64,000 bases of DNA from Agapetus fuscipes (taxonomy: Eukaryota > Arthropoda > Insecta > Trichoptera > Glossosomatidae), in contig OX637333.1 in assembly GCA_951799405.1 (NCBI GenBank), positions 28,292,785 through 28,356,784 on the forward strand, in the 5' to 3' direction. How positions within the stretch are numbered: the stretch's first letter is position 1; each line of letters begins with the position of its first letter. The notes below the pieces were generated by a model. The model saw only the letters and a list, made by a program, of their open reading frames with translations, was not told the DNA's origin and ran no database searches. Below, one piece after another: positions 28,640 through 39,124 of this stretch. The position numbers and the translations under genes were made by a program.

Positions 28640-29030
28640 GGGCTCACTCATTATAGCGCCAACAGACTGAGGACGTGCCAAAGAGCTATTGAAAGGAGGA
28701 TGCTGGGAATCAGTCTCAGAGACAGGGTTCCAAACCAGGAGATCCGTAGACGCACTGGTGTCACTGATGTCATACAGTGAGTGAACTGCTTAAAGTGGCG
28801 CTGGACTGGTCACGTCGCAAGGCAAGACCATGACAGGTGGCCGAAAAGGATCGTTCAGTGGCGACCCAGCATGTCCAAGCGGGGAGACTCCAACTGAGGT
28901 GGCGGGATGACATTAAAAGAACTGCAGGCAGAGGATGGCTGAATACAGCTGCCGATAGACAGGAATGGAGAGGATTGGAGGAGGTGCATTTGCAGTTGCT
29001 GGCCCTCTGGCCTGGAACCACCTGCCACAT
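28640..29030 (+). pseudogene. RTE-like LINE ORF2 C-terminus
   Basis: Broken frames give RLRTCQRAIERRMLGISLRD, then LKWRWTGHVARQDHDRWPKR and QWRPSMSKRG, the RTE/BovB-type C-terminal signature (W-W-GH-AR). Several stops and frame changes. Confidence 0.75.
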
Positions 29031-29175
29031 CATGTGAGAGAGCTAGAGGACCATGGAAAGTTCCGGAATGCACTGAAGACAAGCAAATTTCTGGCATCGT
29101 TTGCACCAGCGCCCTTGGAGTGACTGCCTCACGAAACGGCGCTATAAAGAAATCATCAACTCATCATCATCAAGT
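29000..29175 (+). pseudogene. second LINE ORF2 end with (TCA)n tail
   Basis: WNHLPHHVRELEDHGKFRNA-like reading, then a cgaaacggcgctataaagaa and catcatcatca end. It resembles the CR1/L2-type ends at 6.3 kb. Confidence 0.55.
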
Positions 29176-29179
29176 CCAG

Positions 29180-30170
29180 GAATGAACTGAGAAAGGCTGA
29201 GGAAGGACGGAAGGGAAATTGTCGTACATGTTTAGGAATGATGTCTACACATTTGACAAAAAAGTAGTGACGACGCACGGCTGGGTTGCTAGGGCGATGG
29301 CTAACTGATATTTCGAAATTGGTTGCTAGCTTTGCTATTTCATCCTAACCTGACATATGTGATAAAGACGTCGTAACAAAATTCATTAAATTTTTCTAAT
29401 TAAAAAATAAAGTTATAGACAATCAATACTGAAATCAAACGACAGGATTATTGTTGGCAAAACAATAATTTCCAGTATTGGATATTATTATTACAATAAG
29501 GACATTATCAGGTAGGTAGTCATTCATGTATTTTGAAAGGTAAAATATAAGATTAATGAATGAGATAAGGAAATCTCTCAGGGGCTAACTACGCATAAAA
29601 GTAAATAATCATGCCTAATGCAAAGCGATAAAAACTAAATAAAATGTGCGCTAGTGATTAATTTGTTTTGTTGAATGGGAGAAATGCCATGTTTGACAGA
29701 AGAACAATAGTGCTTGTTGGTTCTGAGATAATACAGTAATCCGCGGCAAAGAGAGCGAAGAAAGTGCGTTTCCCGTTGTTAACGTGAGAAATTATAATGA
29801 TAGTTGTAAACAATGAAGGGCGTACATGGGAAAGATTACGAGGGGGACATCAAACAATGAATCATACCGAAAAAATTGCGGTAACTTGAATGTCGGACTC
29901 AGGGTGACAGTAGATAACGTAATTTACATATCAATTTGTAGATAATTATGTGATGCACAAAAGGGACAGCTGAAAATGCCGGAATTGGTGGTTTTTATCG
30001 CAGAATTTCGCGATAGACTTGACCTCGGCACCACATGTGCGGGGACGCCATTCTCAAAACGCAACCATGGAAATCCTAGGTGACAACTGAGTAATTTCGC
30101 ATGAAATAAGGGATTCAGGGGCCCGCACCCGTTCAGAGGGCGGCTGGGAGAAACGTATGTAATGATTGAT
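29180..30170. other. repeat-poor stretch, no recognised feature
   Basis: First intron of lig and upstream flank; no family matched by eye. Confidence 0.5.
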
Positions 30171-30177
30171 TTGTTAC

Positions 30178-30300
30178 CTGAAATTTTCGCACCGATTCAA
30201 AACAGAAAAACAAACGAAACGGTAATAAAAACCGAAATAACCATACCTGCTGAATGCGCTCTCAAACGCAGTCTGATCACGTGACCAATTTTACTCACAA
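30178..30300 (-). other. lig: probable lig non-coding first exon
   Basis: On the minus strand two good donors occur here, CAG|GTAACA (exon end 30178) and CAG|GTATGG (exon end 30247), just inside the presumed promoter. Either could feed the UTR-containing exon whose acceptor is at 28138. This is inference from splice-site appearance and position only. Confidence 0.35.
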
Positions 30301-30660
30301 AATGGCCAGCGCTGTGATTGGTTGTTTACCGACGCTGATTATGACAGATCGATATAAAATTAAGCAGCCAAGTGCTATTGTCAAAAGCACTTTCTACCTA
30401 CCTATTGTCTTTTAACATCATTATTGTTACATTTTATTCGTTGATTATTTTATAATCCTCTTTTTTTATCAACAATAATTAAAAAAAACTTTGTTTATTT
30501 TTTTAAAACATAATAGAAAGAGGTAGACGGTAAATTAAAGTACCGCTTTGTCATTTGTCAGCATTACCACCCTAATCCGGCTTCTTGACTTGACGTTTTC
30601 GTATTTCGGCTATTCATTGTAGTGTTTTTATTTAGTGAAATACAAAGGTAATTATTCTTC
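30240..30660. promoter_or_regulatory. probable divergent promoter of lig and Prosalpha5
   Basis: The interval between the two head-to-head genes holds a CACGTGACC E-box (about 30285), a direct CCAAT next to it, an inverted CCAAT (GATTGG, about 30318) and a TATA-like gatataaaatta (about 30351). It is unusually free of recognised repeats. Transcription start sites cannot be placed from sequence alone. Confidence 0.45.
30590..30647 (+). other. Prosalpha5: probable Prosalpha5 non-coding first exon
   Basis: A CAAAG|GTAATT donor at 30647/30648 lies in a repeat-free stretch about 430 nt upstream of the acceptor that precedes the start codon. The 5' limit is arbitrary. Confidence 0.45.
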
Positions 30661-30997
30661 TAACATTTGTTTCAGTTTCATTTCATCTAACAAAAAACTA
30701 AATATTTAATGTATCTCACTTATAACCGATTTTAACACTTTCTTAATTCGTGCCTATTCATCGTAGGTGTCATAACCTAAAAAAGTCTGCATTTATTGAA
30801 CAACTTTTATTGTTATTTCGCATTAAATTATCAAGGAACTCTTGCATTAAGCTTTAAACTAACTGGTAAAATAAAGCATTCCGATTTGGTTGGTCCTTGT
30901 AATGTAAATTTTATGGGTCCGGAATTTCTATAAAATGTTCCGCCAATATCGTCTGCTATTAAAAATATAAATAAATTAGGCTGTTGGTAATATTAAT

Positions 30998-31055
30998 AAT
31001 AAAGAATAGGTTGGTAAATTGCATTGCTCTTCAAAAATCTATTTAAAAAAAAAAA
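30998..31055 (+). repeat. tRNA-SINE 3, 3' end
   Basis: aataggttggtaaattgcat followed by an A-run, ending just before the Prosalpha5 start codon acceptor. Confidence 0.65.
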
Positions 31056-31077
31056 TCATGGTAATATTTATTTGCAG

Positions 31078-31334
31078 ATGTTCCTCACCCGCTCGGAGTA
31101 TGACCGCGGAGTGAACACGTTCAGCCCCGAGGGCAGGCTGTTCCAGGTGGAGTACGCCATCGAGGCCATCAAGCTGGGCAGCACGGCCATCGGCGTGCGC
31201 ACCTCCCACGGGGTGGTGCTGGCCGTGGAGAAGAGGATCACCTCCGCGCTCATGGAGCCCACCACCATCGAGAAGATCGTGGAGGTGGACAAGCACATTG
31301 GCTGCGCCGTGTCGGGGCTCATGGCCGACTCTAG
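31078..31334 (+). CDS. Prosalpha5: Prosalpha5 coding exon 1
   Basis: 257 nt encoding residues 1-85 plus two bases of Arg86, ending TCTAG|GTGAGC. It contains the gating N-terminus and the [17 protein letters not shown] strand. The 3' end of a tRNA-SINE 3 with its A-tail lies about 22 nt upstream of the start codon. Confidence 0.96.
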
Positions 31335-34300
31335 GTGAGCAACACCATTTGTACAATCCACTTGGGGTTCAATTTAATAAAATCTCAATTGAATTTATTT
31401 ATTGTACAATCTGCTTACATTAGGTTTTCCCACTTAAAACTTTTGTACTGGTGGCTTAACAGCTCGGGCACTTTTGGGGTAGGTACTCCTTGCTCCAATG
31501 CACCGCAATCCGTATATGTATTTATAGAATGACTAAAGAGTATTCTTGCATATACCAGATCATACCAGAAGCTTCTTGAACAGACGCAACTCGCAACTAC
31601 GCAACTAATCTACACGTATAGTGTAACTTCTTGCTGCATTATCATCAAAGGGTTTCACATGAGGCAAGCAGAGCCTATTTAGTTTACAGCTCCAGAGGGG
31701 GCTGGTGCTCATTTCTTGTGACGGCTGAGTAAACCTTGCGGGTAAGCACCAAAACAGAAAATCATTTCTGACACCCTCGGTGGGATTTGCACCTGTGCTC
31801 TCGGAATGGAATGCAAGCACTCTACCGACTGAGCTATCGACCGGACTGAAACGATCGGTAGATACGTCGAGCCGGCTTGGCCAAGGCACTACTTTGCAAC
31901 ATCAATCAATTACTTTACCTCAAAATGTATTGCTTTCCAGGACTCTTCTGGAGCGCGCGCGCGTAGAGTGCCAGAACCACTGGTTCACGTACAATGAGCG
32001 CATGACCACGGAGTCGTGCGCGCAGGCCGTCAGCAACCTGGCCATACAGTTCGGTGACAGCGACGAAGACAGCGGCACTGCCATGTCAAGACCATTTGGG
32101 GTGGCCATCTTGTTTGCAGGTATACATGACATTTCTATTTAAATGTTTTACAAATTACAGTTAATTTACACTCTGGATATTTGACCTACGGTTGTTAGAA
32201 AACTTGCTTTATTCTTGAGTTCTTCCTTCGTCGCCGTATAACAGGGTTGTCTCCTGAGGAAGGTAGCTACAAGACAATTTTTTTTTTAAATAGATTTGTG
32301 GCGAGGAATGCAATTCAACGCCAAAAAAAACACATCTTAGCTACAAATGTAGTGTATCTTTGTGTCTGTGTTTTCACTGAAGGGATGGCATGTGTCAATG
32401 ATGGCATAATATCAACTCCTTGACAGGAATGTCGTGTGTCGTTTAGTGAAGCTAAAAATATTGAAAAATATTGAATTCAGTGCGGTGCGATGCCCACAAG
32501 AGGGCAAACGAGCGCGGACAAGATGGTGGAGGGGCTCGAAAGCCTTACCTCCATCATCTCAGAATTAAAAGCGACAGTGGAGGCCCAAAACAAAGTTATC
32601 AACGAGCTTTGTGCCAAAATTGTTAAATTAGAAATTGTTGTGGAGGGCCAGGGATTACAAACTGGCCACTTAAAGGGGCAGCAGCCCAAAAAGTACAACG
32701 AAGTGGCTGCTACTAAACCATCGCAACAGATGCAGCAGCCACAACAACAGAAGCAGCCGCAGCAGCAACAGAAGCAGCCGCAGCACCAACAGAAGCAGCC
32801 GCAGCAACAGCAGAAGCTGCCACAGCAGCAACAGAACCAGCCGCAGCAGCAACAGAAGCAGCCGCAGCAGCAACAGAAGCAGCCGCAGCAGCAACAGAAG
32901 CAGCCGCAGCAGCAACAGAAACAGCCACAGCAGCAACAGAAGCAGCTACTGCAAAAGCGACCACCTCAATCGTCGCAACAGAAGCTGCCTCTGCAACGAC
33001 AGCCCCAACAGCAACAGTTGAAGCCCCAGGAACCAAACCCGTGGAAGATACAGGGGCCAAGGCGCCCACGTAGGCAGACCAAGTTGCAAGGAACCGCCTC
33101 CAGTAGCAAGCTCACGGCGGTAACCAGGAGGCGGACGCTTCATGCCTGGAGGTTCGCCAAGGACACTTCTCCCCATCAAGTGGAAGAATACATAAAAGAA
33201 GCCACCAAAGTGGAGGCAACTGTGGAAATTCTTCCAAATAAAGGGGACTATGCGTCATTTAAAATTAGTTTGCCAGAGGACGGATGGGACCGAGTGTTCA
33301 ACCCGGTCATGTGGCCAAAGGGCGTGTATATCGCCAAATTCTACCACAGTAAAGATGGCCATTAGTGCGATATACCAGAATGTGAGAGGTCTGAATACAA
33401 AGGTAGATGACTTTCAAACCAATATCTACCTTCAAAACTCAGACATAGTTGCCCTCACAGAAACCTGGTTGAATACCTCTGTACTATCATCTGAGCTATT
33501 CGACAATCGGTACACAGTGCATAGGCGTGACCGCGGCAATCGGGGGGGTGGTGTTTGCCTTGCAGTCAGAAATGAGCTGGTGTCAAAAAGGATGCCTGAC
33601 CTGGAAACGGACGGAGAGCACTTGTGGATTAAGATTGTAAAAAATCATTCCCCCATCTACGTGTGCGTCGTCTACTTTCAGTGTCAGGGAGGAGAGGAGG
33701 AAAGAACTCTCTTTTATGAATATATGGAGAGGAATGCTCGGGTACTAGGAAACCGCAGTGTTATGATACTGGGGGACTTTAACATGAATAGCGTTAGCGG
33801 TTCTGCTCTCCTCGAGTATTCCTGCTTCCTTGAAAGCAACCTCCTCACCCAATCCAACACTATTCCAAACGGCCACGCCGGCATCCTAGATTTCGTACTG
33901 ACGAATGAGAGGATGTCGTGTGCAGTGGATCGATGTTTGGAGCCGTTGGTAACTGAGGACAGCTACCACCCCACACTCTCAATTACGGCAAAGGTCCGAG
34001 GTACGCCTCTGCGCTGTGCACGCACACAGGTACGAGCTAGGGACGCTGATGTATGTGTCGGTGAGGGCAGCAATGCATTGCACTCATACATACAAAGGTG
34101 GCCGTCCTCTGACAATAGTATTAATTATAAATACTTAGACGTAATTAGAATTAATGATATTTTAAGTAATTTTGATTTTAATGACATGTATAATTTTGTA
34201 AATCCTGACGGTGCAGTAGAATATTTTTATAATGTTTTATTTAAGATTATTTCTCTTTGTGCACCTAAAAAGAGAACTAATTATCAAGGTAGGACTTACC

Positions 34301-37300
34301 CAGCTTGGTTTACTCGTGATATTATCGACAATATCAAATGCAAGCAGCGACTTCATGAGAAATATTATAAAAACCGAACTACTTATAATTATGGTGAATT
34401 CTCAAAAAAGCGCGCGCAGCTAAAAACTGATATTAAGAGTGCTCGGAGGTCCGGGATTGGAAGTGATTCTAGGGAATTTTGGAAATATGTTACATCATTT
34501 AGGAAAGATGGTAACTCAATCCCTACACTGATGGATGAAGACCTTATTACTACAGATCCTCAATCAGTTTGTGAAAGGTTTTCAGAATATTTTCAATCCG
34601 TTTACAGCTCTCGAATCCCTGAATTAGATGTGGAATCTACTCTCAAAAAATTGCCAATATCTAATTCCAATAATATTAGCATTGACCTGTTCACATTGGA
34701 TGAGGTACAATCTTGCTTAGTTGGCATAAATCCTAACAAAGCAGCAGGTCCAGATAATATTCCACCAAAAGTCATTTTGGCTATTGCAAAATCCATCGCA
34801 AAACCATTGACATTTATTTTCAATCTATGTATGAAAAGATGCACATTTCCGCAAATTTGGAAACTCACCAAAGTCATCCCCATACATAAATCTGATTCTA
34901 AGACAGATGTTCATAACTATAGACCAATCTCTATACTATCAACATTTGCTAAAATATTTGAAAGTTTGATTCATAAGAATCTACTAGAAAATATAAAATC
35001 TCGTATCACCATACATCAACATGGCTTCTTGCCAAAGAGATCTACTGTCTCTAATCTTCTTATTATTAGTGCAGACGTAGCTTCTAATCTGGATTCTCAG
35101 CTCCAGACAGATGTAGTGTATACGGATTTTTCGAAAGCATTTGATCAGGTAGATCATGATATCCTTCTTGAAAAAATGCATGTTCTTGGGTTTTCTAAAT
35201 CCCTCTTATTTTTCTTTGCCTCCTATTTGAGGAACAGGCGACAGTACGTCGAGATAAATGGTTTTACCTCTAATACCTTTCAGCCATTTTCCGGCGTTCC
35301 TCAAGGATCAAATCTGGGTCCATTGGCCTTTATTATATTCATTAATGATATAGTAGATATCATTAAGTACAGCTCTTGTCTTCTTTATGCAGACGATTTG
35401 AAGGTTTACACGAAAGTCGTAGATATTCACGACTGCATAAATCTGCAACATGATTTAGATGCATTAGCAGCTTGGGCTGAGAAAAACAAGCTCTTCTTTA
35501 ACTCAAAGAAATGTGTCTCAATGTCGTTCACTAAATCTTTCAGACCCATCTTGCATGAGTACAGTATTGGTGGGCAATTACTGTCTCGTGTGAAATCAAT
35601 GCGGGATCTGGGAGTTGTGTTTGATCCTGGACTGAAGTTCTCCGATCATATAACGCAGCTGATGACGAAGTGCTACCAGCTGCTGGGATTAGTAATCAGA
35701 GTGAGCAAACAACTCACTGACCCCAGAGCGATGGTTGACATCTTTAGCTGCGTTATACGATCCAAATTAGAGTACGCTGTCGAGGTTTGGACTCCTTACC
35801 AGCGGAAGTACATAGATATGATAGAACAAGTCCAAAAAAAGTTTCTCAGGTATCTCCTCATGAGGCGGTGTGGAAGTTACCCACAATTCATGCATCATGA
35901 GGAGCTACTTCGGGAGACTGGATTTAGAAGCCTTGAAACGAGGCGCAACAGGTCCCTTATGGTGCTCACTCATAAGGTCATCAACGGCTTAATTGACAGT
36001 CCCACCCTGTTGGAGGGCTACAGGTTGTATGTGCCTGACGACTACACCCGAGGGCGAGGACATGATCTATTTCATGTACCGAAAAGCCGTACTGATGTCG
36101 TGGCGCAACACCCTGTGACTCGGAGTATAAAGCTCTTAAATAAGTCAAATATAGACATTTTTGAATGTAATTTATTAAGATTTAAAAATTTAGCAAAAGA
36201 GTTCCTCCCAGCGTGTTGATAGCTGTGAGGGTGCACTGTAATTAGGGTAACCTGTTGTGCACACAAAAAAAAAAAAAAAAAAAAAAAAAATGTGGTGATT
36301 CAGGACCAATTTATTTTTACGAGGAAAGATCCGGCCTCATGCCAACCACTTCGGTTGAAGTGGGGGTTTCGCAGCTCCCGAGGGGGCGGTTTCTCATTTC
36401 TTATGAAGGCTCCCCTGTATTTATTTTGGATTTGAAATAGACACCAAAATGGAAAATCATTTCTGACACCCTTGGTGGGAATCGAACCCTTGCTCTCGGC
36501 ATGGAATGCAAGTATTCTACCAACTGAGCTATCGACCGGACTTTTTACGAGCTTGGTCGTCGCTACAAAGTGCCAGTTGCTGTAAGACTGTATGGACCTT
36601 TGGTAAAGGTTTATGAATTTTTCAACCCAGCAAAGAGCATATTTGAAATTATAAATGGTATATTTTGGTGCTCTGCCGGGATTTGAATCCACTATCTTCC
36701 ATTTTTGAGTCCGAAGTGTTACCACTAAACCATGGAGCGGTCTAGGATTCCTTAATAAACAATAAAAAAAATGTCGCCCTATTGAAGTGGTACTTCTGCT
36801 ATTTGTTTGTTTAGGTATTGACGAGAAGGGACCCCAGCTGTACCACATGGATCCTAGCGGAACTTTTGTTCAGTTTGATGCCAAAGCCATCGGATCTGGC
36901 AGTGAAGGGGCTCAGCAAAGTCTTCAGGTAAGGGAGAAATCTCCATTATATTTATCTACTTCCTATGCCACATATTTTTCCACAATCAGCAATGCCTTTG
37001 GGATGACCTTCATCTTCTTCTTAATCTTGTTTCTCATTGCTGAGGGTTGTGACCCGTATGGAAGCAACCACTTTTCTCCAGTTCTCTCTTGACTGCGCTG
37101 CCAGCAGCGCTCCATCCACCGAGGTACTTTCTGCTGTCTTCACTTGATCGGTCCATCGTGTCAGGGATCTTCCTCTTCCGCTCTTCCCCTCCATGCCACC
37201 GATCACAACCAGTAGTTCCAGGCTATCTTCATTGCTACGGGCAACGTGACTGAATAACTAAAGAATACGGGCCGTACATATATTGGCCAGAGTCAAGCCA

Positions 37301-38611
37301 TCCAAACATAGTTCCCGACGAATGGACTCATTGGTACGTCTAGCTGCCCAAGGATTCGGAGCATGCGCCTCCAGTACCACATTTCAAAAGCGTCAAATTT
37401 TTCTCCTTTCTGCCACTATAATTGTCTATGTCTCAGCAGCATAGAAAAAAATAGAGTAGACCAGACTCATGGCACTTTTGGCAATGTCGATACGGTGTCA
37501 GATCTCTCCTTGGGATGACCGACGGTCATGAAAAGGCGCAGGAAAAATACCCAATAATATAATGATAATATCGACGGTTAAAAGGAAGCGACGTTTTAAT
37601 AAAAAATGAGTTATGAATGCTATCCTACTTAAAATTTTCCACTCTTTCTAATGGGCTAACTCCCATAGCTCTACGATGATTTTTGTTGTTGTTTATGCCC
37701 TAGCAAACAACTGCGTTTTCGAAGGATGGCTTGATTTTGGCCTTTTTGTCCTAAAGGCGCTTGTGACATAAAAAAATCGTAAACCATCGTAAAACCACAT
37801 TAACAGGAATGCCAATAAATGCCTTTATTTTTTTTTGTTTTAGAGCTGTTTGATTTTAACAATATGATAAAAAATTAAAAAGTTATGCCCATTTTTCTGC
37901 AATGTCAAACATAAACTGCTCTCCTGAACAATTTAGTTTCTGTTGCTTATGCCCTATTGCCTTTTAACCGTCGATATGCATAATCTGGTATCCCTGAAAT
38001 TGTCAATCATTTCATAAATGATATCTTTGATTTGTCGTGTTTGGGAAGATTCCTCCAAAAACTTCATTCGGTTAAAGTCTGTAATACCGCAGTTCTCAAA
38101 CTTTTTTGGTGACGGAACACTTTTGGGAAATGAAATCTTTCACGGAGCCCTAATATAAACAAAAAAAAAAAAAATTTTATTGCATAAGAGTTTTAGGCTT
38201 ACACGGCCGGCTGATGATGCTGGAGAGATGTTTTCTGGGATCTGTTGCCGTGGTCTGTGGGAGCTGGAGCTTCCGGACGTTTCGCCCTTTGCTTCTTCAA
38301 CGTGAAGTGTAATGATAAAGATGATCTTGGTGTAAACTGTGATTTACGACAAAGAAATCCTTTGAAAAACAAAATGAGCTCAATATCTAAATGATTTTTA
38401 ATCAACATGCATGATTTGAATATTTCAGGAGGTTTACCACAAGTCCCTGACCCTGAAAGAGGCCATAACCTCAGCTCTGACCATCCTGAAGCAGGTCATG
38501 GAGGAGAAGCTCTCCGAGAACAACGTGGAAGTGGTGACGCTGACTCCAGAAAACCTGTTCCACATGTACACCAAGGAGCAGCTCACCGAGGTTATCAAAG
38601 ATATTCCATAG
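31078..38611 (+). CDS. Prosalpha5: 20S proteasome subunit alpha type-5
   Basis: Alpha-5 (PSMA5) is one of seven non-catalytic alpha subunits that form the outer rings and gate of the 20S proteasome in cytoplasm and nucleus. Four coding exons (31078-31334, 31941-32119, 36815-36927, 38429-38611) join with correct phases to 243 residues, close to the usual 241. The N-terminus [20 protein letters not shown] followed by LFQVEYA is the alpha-subunit signature; other family stretches are [37 protein letters not shown] and [19 protein letters not shown]. The ATG sits directly on the first coding acceptor (TTTGCAG|ATG), so a 5' UTR exon is spliced on upstream. All signature blocks are intact. The third intron (4.7 kb) contains a LINE. 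Confidence 0.97.
31595..31848 (-). repeat. tRNA-SINE 1
   Basis: Complement of gtccggtcgatagctcagtc ... to gtagattagttgcg; lies in Prosalpha5 intron 2. Confidence 0.85.
31941..32119 (+). CDS. Prosalpha5: Prosalpha5 coding exon 2
   Basis: 179 nt between TTTCCAG and [30 protein letters not shown] and on to [19 protein letters not shown]. Phases 2 in and 1 out match its neighbours. Confidence 0.96.
32282..32320 (-). repeat. tRNA-SINE 3, 3' end
   Basis: Short complement of gaattgcattcctcgccaca. Confidence 0.55.
32490..33365 (+). CDS. LINE ORF1 protein
   Basis: 291 residues. ORF1 proteins bind LINE RNA and act as nucleic-acid chaperones. Residues about 10-60 look like a coiled coil ([20 protein letters not shown]...). 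Residues about 75-185 are a Gln/Lys/Pro tract of repeated QQQKQP, coded by CAG/CAA repeats. The C-terminal 90 residues ([20 protein letters not shown], then [17 protein letters not shown]) form a compact basic domain resembling LINE ORF1 C-terminal domains. No CCHC zinc knuckle is seen. Confidence 0.85.
   Translation: MPTRGQTSADKMVEGLESLTSIISELKATVEAQNKVINELCAKIVKLEIVVEGQGLQTGHLKGQQPKKYNEVAATKPSQQMQQPQQQKQPQQQQKQPQHQQKQPQQQQKLPQQQQNQPQQQQKQPQQQQKQPQQQQKQPQQQQKQPQQQQKQLLQKRPPQSSQQKLPLQRQPQQQQLKPQEPNPWKIQGPRRPRRQTKLQGTASSSKLTAVTRRRTLHAWRFAKDTSPHQVEEYIKEATKVEATVEILPNKGDYASFKISLPEDGWDRVFNPVMWPKGVYIAKFYHSKDGH
33355..36219 (+). CDS. LINE ORF2: APE endonuclease and reverse transcriptase
   Basis: 954 residues from an ATG that overlaps the ORF1 stop by 11 nt. 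The apurinic-type endonuclease domain has N9, E36 in TETW, D141 and N143 in GDFN, D179 in LDF, and H205 in SYHP (usually SDH). The reverse transcriptase domain has [10 protein letters not shown] (460s), HNYRPISIL (520s), YTDFSKAFD with D591, [10 protein letters not shown] (647-656) and YADD with D680 and D681. All visible catalytic residues are present except that the Asp of the endonuclease SDH motif is Tyr204. The frame is open further upstream to 33250, but the overlapping ATG is the natural start. Confidence 0.9.
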   Translation: MAISAIYQNVRGLNTKVDDFQTNIYLQNSDIVALTETWLNTSVLSSELFDNRYTVHRRDRGNRGGGVCLAVRNELVSKRMPDLETDGEHLWIKIVKNHSPIYVCVVYFQCQGGEEERTLFYEYMERNARVLGNRSVMILGDFNMNSVSGSALLEYSCFLESNLLTQSNTIPNGHAGILDFVLTNERMSCAVDRCLEPLVTEDSYHPTLSITAKVRGTPLRCARTQVRARDADVCVGEGSNALHSYIQRWPSSDNSINYKYLDVIRINDILSNFDFNDMYNFVNPDGAVEYFYNVLFKIISLCAPKKRTNYQGRTYPAWFTRDIIDNIKCKQRLHEKYYKNRTTYNYGEFSKKRAQLKTDIKSARRSGIGSDSREFWKYVTSFRKDGNSIPTLMDEDLITTDPQSVCERFSEYFQSVYSSRIPELDVESTLKKLPISNSNNISIDLFTLDEVQSCLVGINPNKAAGPDNIPPKVILAIAKSIAKPLTFIFNLCMKRCTFPQIWKLTKVIPIHKSDSKTDVHNYRPISILSTFAKIFESLIHKNLLENIKSRITIHQHGFLPKRSTVSNLLIISADVASNLDSQLQTDVVYTDFSKAFDQVDHDILLEKMHVLGFSKSLLFFFASYLRNRRQYVEINGFTSNTFQPFSGVPQGSNLGPLAFIIFINDIVDIIKYSSCLLYADDLKVYTKVVDIHDCINLQHDLDALAAWAEKNKLFFNSKKCVSMSFTKSFRPILHEYSIGGQLLSRVKSMRDLGVVFDPGLKFSDHITQLMTKCYQLLGLVIRVSKQLTDPRAMVDIFSCVIRSKLEYAVEVWTPYQRKYIDMIEQVQKKFLRYLLMRRCGSYPQFMHHEELLRETGFRSLETRRNRSLMVLTHKVINGLIDSPTLLEGYRLYVPDDYTRGRGHDLFHVPKSRTDVVAQHPVTRSIKLLNKSNIDIFECNLLRFKNLAKEFLPAC
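36546..36745 (-). repeat. tRNA-SINE 2 (part of composite)
   Basis: ctttttacgagcttggtcgt to accatggagcggtc on the plus strand; ends about 70 nt before Prosalpha5 coding exon 3. Confidence 0.85.
36815..36927 (+). CDS. Prosalpha5: Prosalpha5 coding exon 3
   Basis: 113 nt between TGTTTAG and [29 protein letters not shown] then [26 protein letters not shown] is a conserved alpha-5 stretch. Confidence 0.96.
37005..37540 (-). pseudogene. RTE-like LINE ORF2 C-terminus
   Basis: Minus frames read [20 protein letters not shown] and [12 protein letters not shown], the GRxxxRWTDQ signature of RTE-type LINEs, degenerate upstream. Confidence 0.7.
37568..37978. mobile_element. MITE with atatcgacggttaaaagg terminal inverted repeats
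   Basis: About 410 bp with both ends present (atatcgacggttaaaaggaa and ccttttaaccgtcgatat). Confidence 0.82.
38188..38345. repeat. PLE-like repeat (gttttaggcttacacgg)
   Basis: Second copy of the 26.1-kb block, including ttttctgggatctgttgccg and ggacgtttcgccc. Confidence 0.5.
38429..38611 (+). CDS. Prosalpha5: Prosalpha5 coding exon 4 (stop codon)
   Basis: 183 nt after [26 protein letters not shown] and on to [18 protein letters not shown], then TAG at 38609-38611. An ATTAAA at about 38644 is the nearest polyadenylation-type signal; no canonical AATAAA is obvious nearby. Confidence 0.96.
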   Translation, partial: EVYHKSLTLKEAITSALTILKQVMEEKLSENNVEVVTLTPENLFHMYTKEQLTEVIKDIP

Positions 38612-38875
38612 ACTCTGCAATTAATTATTATTATATCTTTTATATTAAACTCATTGAACGGTGTCTCTTTTCTCATACTTTCAATTATAGAAGCTTATTT
38701 TGCCAATTAATAATTTGATATAAGTATAGAATCAAATAACTTAATAATCTAAGATTTTGTTGTAAAAATGTGATAAATGCATTGAAACACAGAGAATGAT
38801 ATTTTAAGTGTTTCTTTTTATTTATCTCACTTGCAAAAAAAATCCTAGATTTACATCTTCGATTCTACATGACTA

Positions 38876-39122
38876 AATCTAAATCTAAGCTGCAAAGATA
38901 CGTATCATTTGAGATTCATATTAAATGCATTCCCACAATCAGAACCGCATAATTTTGCGCTCACACATGCCGCATGTGGACCTGCAATATAAAAAATCCA
39001 ATCTCAAATGAACGTAAGCCCTGCAACTCTTGCCGACCTTCCCTGAAACAGGGGTGACATTGGCAGAGTGAACCATTTTTTACAGTATGGGTGGTCAGCC
39101 TCATACCAACCTATAAGTCAAT
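38876..39122 (-). repeat. TTAGAT-tailed repeat
   Basis: Full-length on the minus strand, ending at attgacttatag. Confidence 0.85.
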
Positions 39123-39124
39123 GA

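Larger units (their letters stand above)
32395..36290 (+). mobile_element. full-length two-ORF non-LTR retrotransposon (LINE)
   Basis: The element carries two open ORFs and ends in an A-run of about 26. It is flanked by ATGTG at 32390-32394 and again around 36290-36294, a short probable target duplication. On both sides lie the two halves of one minus-strand tRNA-SINE 1, so the LINE jumped into an older SINE. The host gene, Prosalpha5, is in the same orientation. The ORF layout and endonuclease plus reverse transcriptase place it in the CR1/Jockey-type LINEs; the clade is not resolved. A 5'-truncated relative is at 14082-14340. Confidence 0.92.
32345..36545 (-). repeat. tRNA-SINE 1 split by the LINE (part of composite)
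   Basis: Its end (tagtgtatctttgtgtctg ... ggcatgtg, 32345-32394) and the remainder (36291-36545, to ctgagctatcgaccgga) flank the LINE at 32395-36290. The head joins a tRNA-SINE 2 at the usual junction. Confidence 0.8.

Noticed and set aside
32670..33179. Leu-rich and Ala/Val-rich frames opposite LINE ORF1
   Set aside because: Antisense readings of the CAG/CAA tract; composition is an artefact.
26115..38345. Hammerhead cores in the two gttttaggctt repeats (26.2 and 38.3 kb)
   Set aside because: TTGAAGA and GAAAC are there at 38.3 kb, but the intervening stem is only two to three pairs, and at 26.2 kb it does not pair.
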